Positions 62,511 through 64,000 of a DNA stretch of 64,000 nt are shown here, one piece after another. Location of the stretch: positions 1,116,001-1,180,000 of the forward strand of contig CAWATZ010000013.1 of assembly GCA_963784995.1 (NCBI GenBank). The letters are read 5' to 3'. Source of the DNA: CAWATZ01 sp963784995. GTDB taxonomy: Bacteria > Planctomycetota > Planctomycetia > Gemmatales > Gemmataceae. The notes under the pieces are model-generated. The model ran no database searches. It had not been told where the DNA came from and saw nothing but the letters and a program-made list of their open reading frames with translations. The translations under genes were made by a program, and so were the position numbers. Numbering within the stretch: the stretch's first letter is position 1; every line of letters begins with the position of its first letter.

Positions 62511-63629
62511 ATGGCCACTGGCTCCCCTCCTTCAGACAAAAACGCAAGCGCTTCACCCGCAAACCTTTCCCTGGTGATCGATTACGAACACACCGCCAGT
62601 TTTGTCCCGTTGCTGGAGCAGCAGAGCGTGTCGCTGCTGGTCTCGACCTACCAGGCCGGCAAGCTGGTCGTCGTCGGCGTCTCGGCGGGGGAACTGGTCT
62701 TTTCCTTTCCGAGCTTTGAACAGGCGATGGGAGTTGCGGCCCAGCGCGGGCGGTTAGCGGTTGGCAGCAACCGGCTGATCTGGATGCTGAAGGACGCTGC
62801 GGACCTGGCGCCCCATCTGGAGCCGGCAGGCAAGCACGATGCCTGTTTTGTGCCGCGGACCGCCCACTTCACCGGCACGATTCAGGGACATGAGCTGGCC
62901 TGGTCGGGTGAGGAACTCTGGGTCGTCAACACGTCGTTTTCCTGCTTGTGTACGGTCCACCCGGACTACAGTTTCGTGCCGCGCTGGCGTCCTCCCTTCA
63001 TCAGCGCCCTGGCGGCCGAGGACCGCTGCCATCTCAACGGCTTCTGCCTGGAAGCAGGCCAGCCGCGCTTCGTGACGGCGCTGTCGGAGACGGACACGGC
63101 CGAGGGCTGGCGTCCATCCAAGGCAACGAGCGGTTGCCTGATCGACGTGGCCAGCGGTGCCACGGTGGCGCGGGGCTTTGCCATGCCGCACTCGCCCCGG
63201 CTGCACGGCGGCCGGCTATGGCTGCTAGATTCCGGGAAGGGAGAACTGCTGACGGTGGACCCACGCAGCGGCCGGAGCGAGACGGCGGCGCGGTTCCCTG
63301 GTTACGTGCGCGGCCTGGCCTTCCACGGACCTTATGCCTTCGTTGGCCTCTCCCGGATTCGCGATACTTCAGTCTTTGGCGGGCTGCCGATCGCCGAACG
63401 GCGTGCCGAACTGAAGTGCGGCGTGGGTGTGCTGGACCTGCGCAGCGGGCGCCTGGCGGCCGGCCTGGAGTTTCGCTCGGGGGTGACGGAAATCTTCGCC
63501 GTCGAAGTGCTGCCGGGGGTGCGCTGTCCCGTGGTGTCGGGGCCCCACCCGGAACACGATGGCCGCAAACCGATCTGGCTGTGTCCCAGGTCGTCCTACG
63601 CCGCGGCACGAGGACAGGCCGCTTGCTGA
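62511..63629 (+). CDS. TIGR03032-like (DUF4915) protein
   Basis: 372 residues from ATG 62511 (GGAAA upstream). Matches the family pattern: SLLVSTYQAGKLVVVGV, FEQAMGVAAQRGRLAVGSNR, HFTGTIQGHELAWSGEELWV, CHLNGFCLEAGQPRFVTALS and PHSPRLHGGRLWLLDSGKGE, FPGYVRGLAFHGPYAFVGLS. A beta-propeller fold of unknown function, often near TPR or sulfotransferase-like genes. The final residues (CPRSSYAAARGQAAC) do not look like the family end and run into the copy of the kinase 3' end, so the C-terminus may have been replaced. Confidence 0.87.
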   Translation: MATGSPPSDKNASASPANLSLVIDYEHTASFVPLLEQQSVSLLVSTYQAGKLVVVGVSAGELVFSFPSFEQAMGVAAQRGRLAVGSNRLIWMLKDAADLAPHLEPAGKHDACFVPRTAHFTGTIQGHELAWSGEELWVVNTSFSCLCTVHPDYSFVPRWRPPFISALAAEDRCHLNGFCLEAGQPRFVTALSETDTAEGWRPSKATSGCLIDVASGATVARGFAMPHSPRLHGGRLWLLDSGKGELLTVDPRSGRSETAARFPGYVRGLAFHGPYAFVGLSRIRDTSVFGGLPIAERRAELKCGVGVLDLRSGRLAAGLEFRSGVTEIFAVEVLPGVRCPVVSGPHPEHDGRKPIWLCPRSSYAAARGQAAC

Positions 63630-63639
63630 ATCCCAACGG

Positions 63640-63755
63640 ACGCTGGGCGGGCAGGTTGCGGAACAGCTGCCAACGGTCGAGGAACGGCTGCAGCGCCTGC
63701 TGGATGAGCAGGCCCAGGCGGAGTGCGATTGGCAGGCCATGAACGCGAAGTAACG
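63640..63755 (+). pseudogene. Relic copy of the kinase 3' end (right direct repeat)
   Basis: Encodes LGGQVAEQLPTVEERLQRLL to QAMNAK and stop, matching the end of the kinase at 34733-36748 (11 substitutions in 116 bases, no gaps). No kinase or HhH part precedes it; the sequence joins directly to the end of the TIGR03032-like gene. Confidence 0.8.
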
Positions 63756-63841
63756 GACAGCGCCCCTGATCGGCGGCAGGGGCGGTCAGGCCAAGGGCGT
63801 CGAGGGGCTCCAGGCGCAGGCGAGCAAGAAAGGAGAGCGCG

Positions 63842-64000
63842 ATGGAACTGCCGCTGCCGGCACCGACCCGCTACGACCAGGCCGCACGCTACTTGCTGCA
63901 GAAAGCCGGTGCGCTGCTGTTTTACTGGCTTTTGCGTCTGAGCGCCGCCCAGCTGCGCTTCGAGCGCTGGCTGCCGACGCAGCTGACCTTGCCGGGAATC
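63842..64000 (+). CDS. Partial protein of unknown function (N-terminus only)
   Basis: 53 codons from ATG 63842, behind a strong AAGGAG, open to the window end (MELPLPAPTRYDQAARYLLQ, then FYWLLRLSAAQLRFERWLPT). The pattern YDQAxRY...WLL is reminiscent of planctomycete Rpn/PD-(D/E)XK transposase-like proteins, but too little is present for a firm call. Confidence 0.55.
   Translation, partial: MELPLPAPTRYDQAARYLLQKAGALLFYWLLRLSAAQLRFERWLPTQLTLPGI

Overview
The window is high-GC DNA that almost certainly comes from a planctomycete of the Gemmata type (Gemmataceae-like). Signs of this are a DUF1501 protein paired with a DUF1549/DUF1553 haem-c protein, Ser/Thr kinases and WD40 proteins linked to an ECF sigma factor, the N-terminal LEQLETRDLPS motif of planctomycete exported proteins, and many scattered palindromic repeats. 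There is no rRNA, CRISPR array or recognisable transposase.

Layout. Positions 1-5.3 kb hold minus-strand signalling genes: a Ser/Thr kinase cut by the window edge, a hybrid histidine kinase, and a receiver-SpoIIE phosphatase broken by two frameshifts. Positions 5.5-8.5 kb are a translation-maturation operon (def-fmt-rsmB). Positions 8.7-16.9 kb hold a zinc-ribbon membrane protein, a small membrane protein, an ECF sigma factor and two paralogous WD40 genes; the second is a Ser/Thr kinase-WD40 fusion, and both carry one frameshift. Positions 17.06-18.74 kb hold a dense array of 17 recognisable tRNA genes. Positions 19.2-36.7 kb hold a BON protein, an RsbW-like kinase, an AlaC-like aminotransferase, YbjQ, several exported proteins, the DUF1501/DUF1553 pair, a lipoprotein hydrolase, a three-gene unit with an RHH-like protein, an unexplained small transcript, aroF with a leader ORF and terminator, and a PP2C/kinase pair resembling TerY-P modules.

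Positions 37-61 kb form the most unusual part: a tandem family of exported-protein units. Three very long genes (1173, 2711 and 2252 codons) share one domain series: He_PIG-type Ig-like repeats (5, 22 and 16 copies), one cadherin/Big-like domain, then FG-GAP/VCBS repeats. Each ends in a different tip and is followed by AT-richer genes (beta-propeller, LRR or unknown). Three copies of a pair of short secreted-peptide genes lie in the locus, and two sit directly before giants. Each giant reading frame is separated from its N-terminal leader by an in-frame stop codon (TAG, TAG, TGA). The three giants share kilobase-long, gap-free, near-identical segments. A ParB-like gene and a TIGR03032-like gene follow. 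The whole locus lies between two 116-bp copies (about 90% identical) of the 3' end of the TerY-P-like kinase gene.

Two cautions apply. At least five single-base frameshifts break otherwise well-conserved genes, so indel errors in the assembly are possible and some broken genes may be intact in the cell. Functional calls rest on motifs read by eye; no database search was run.
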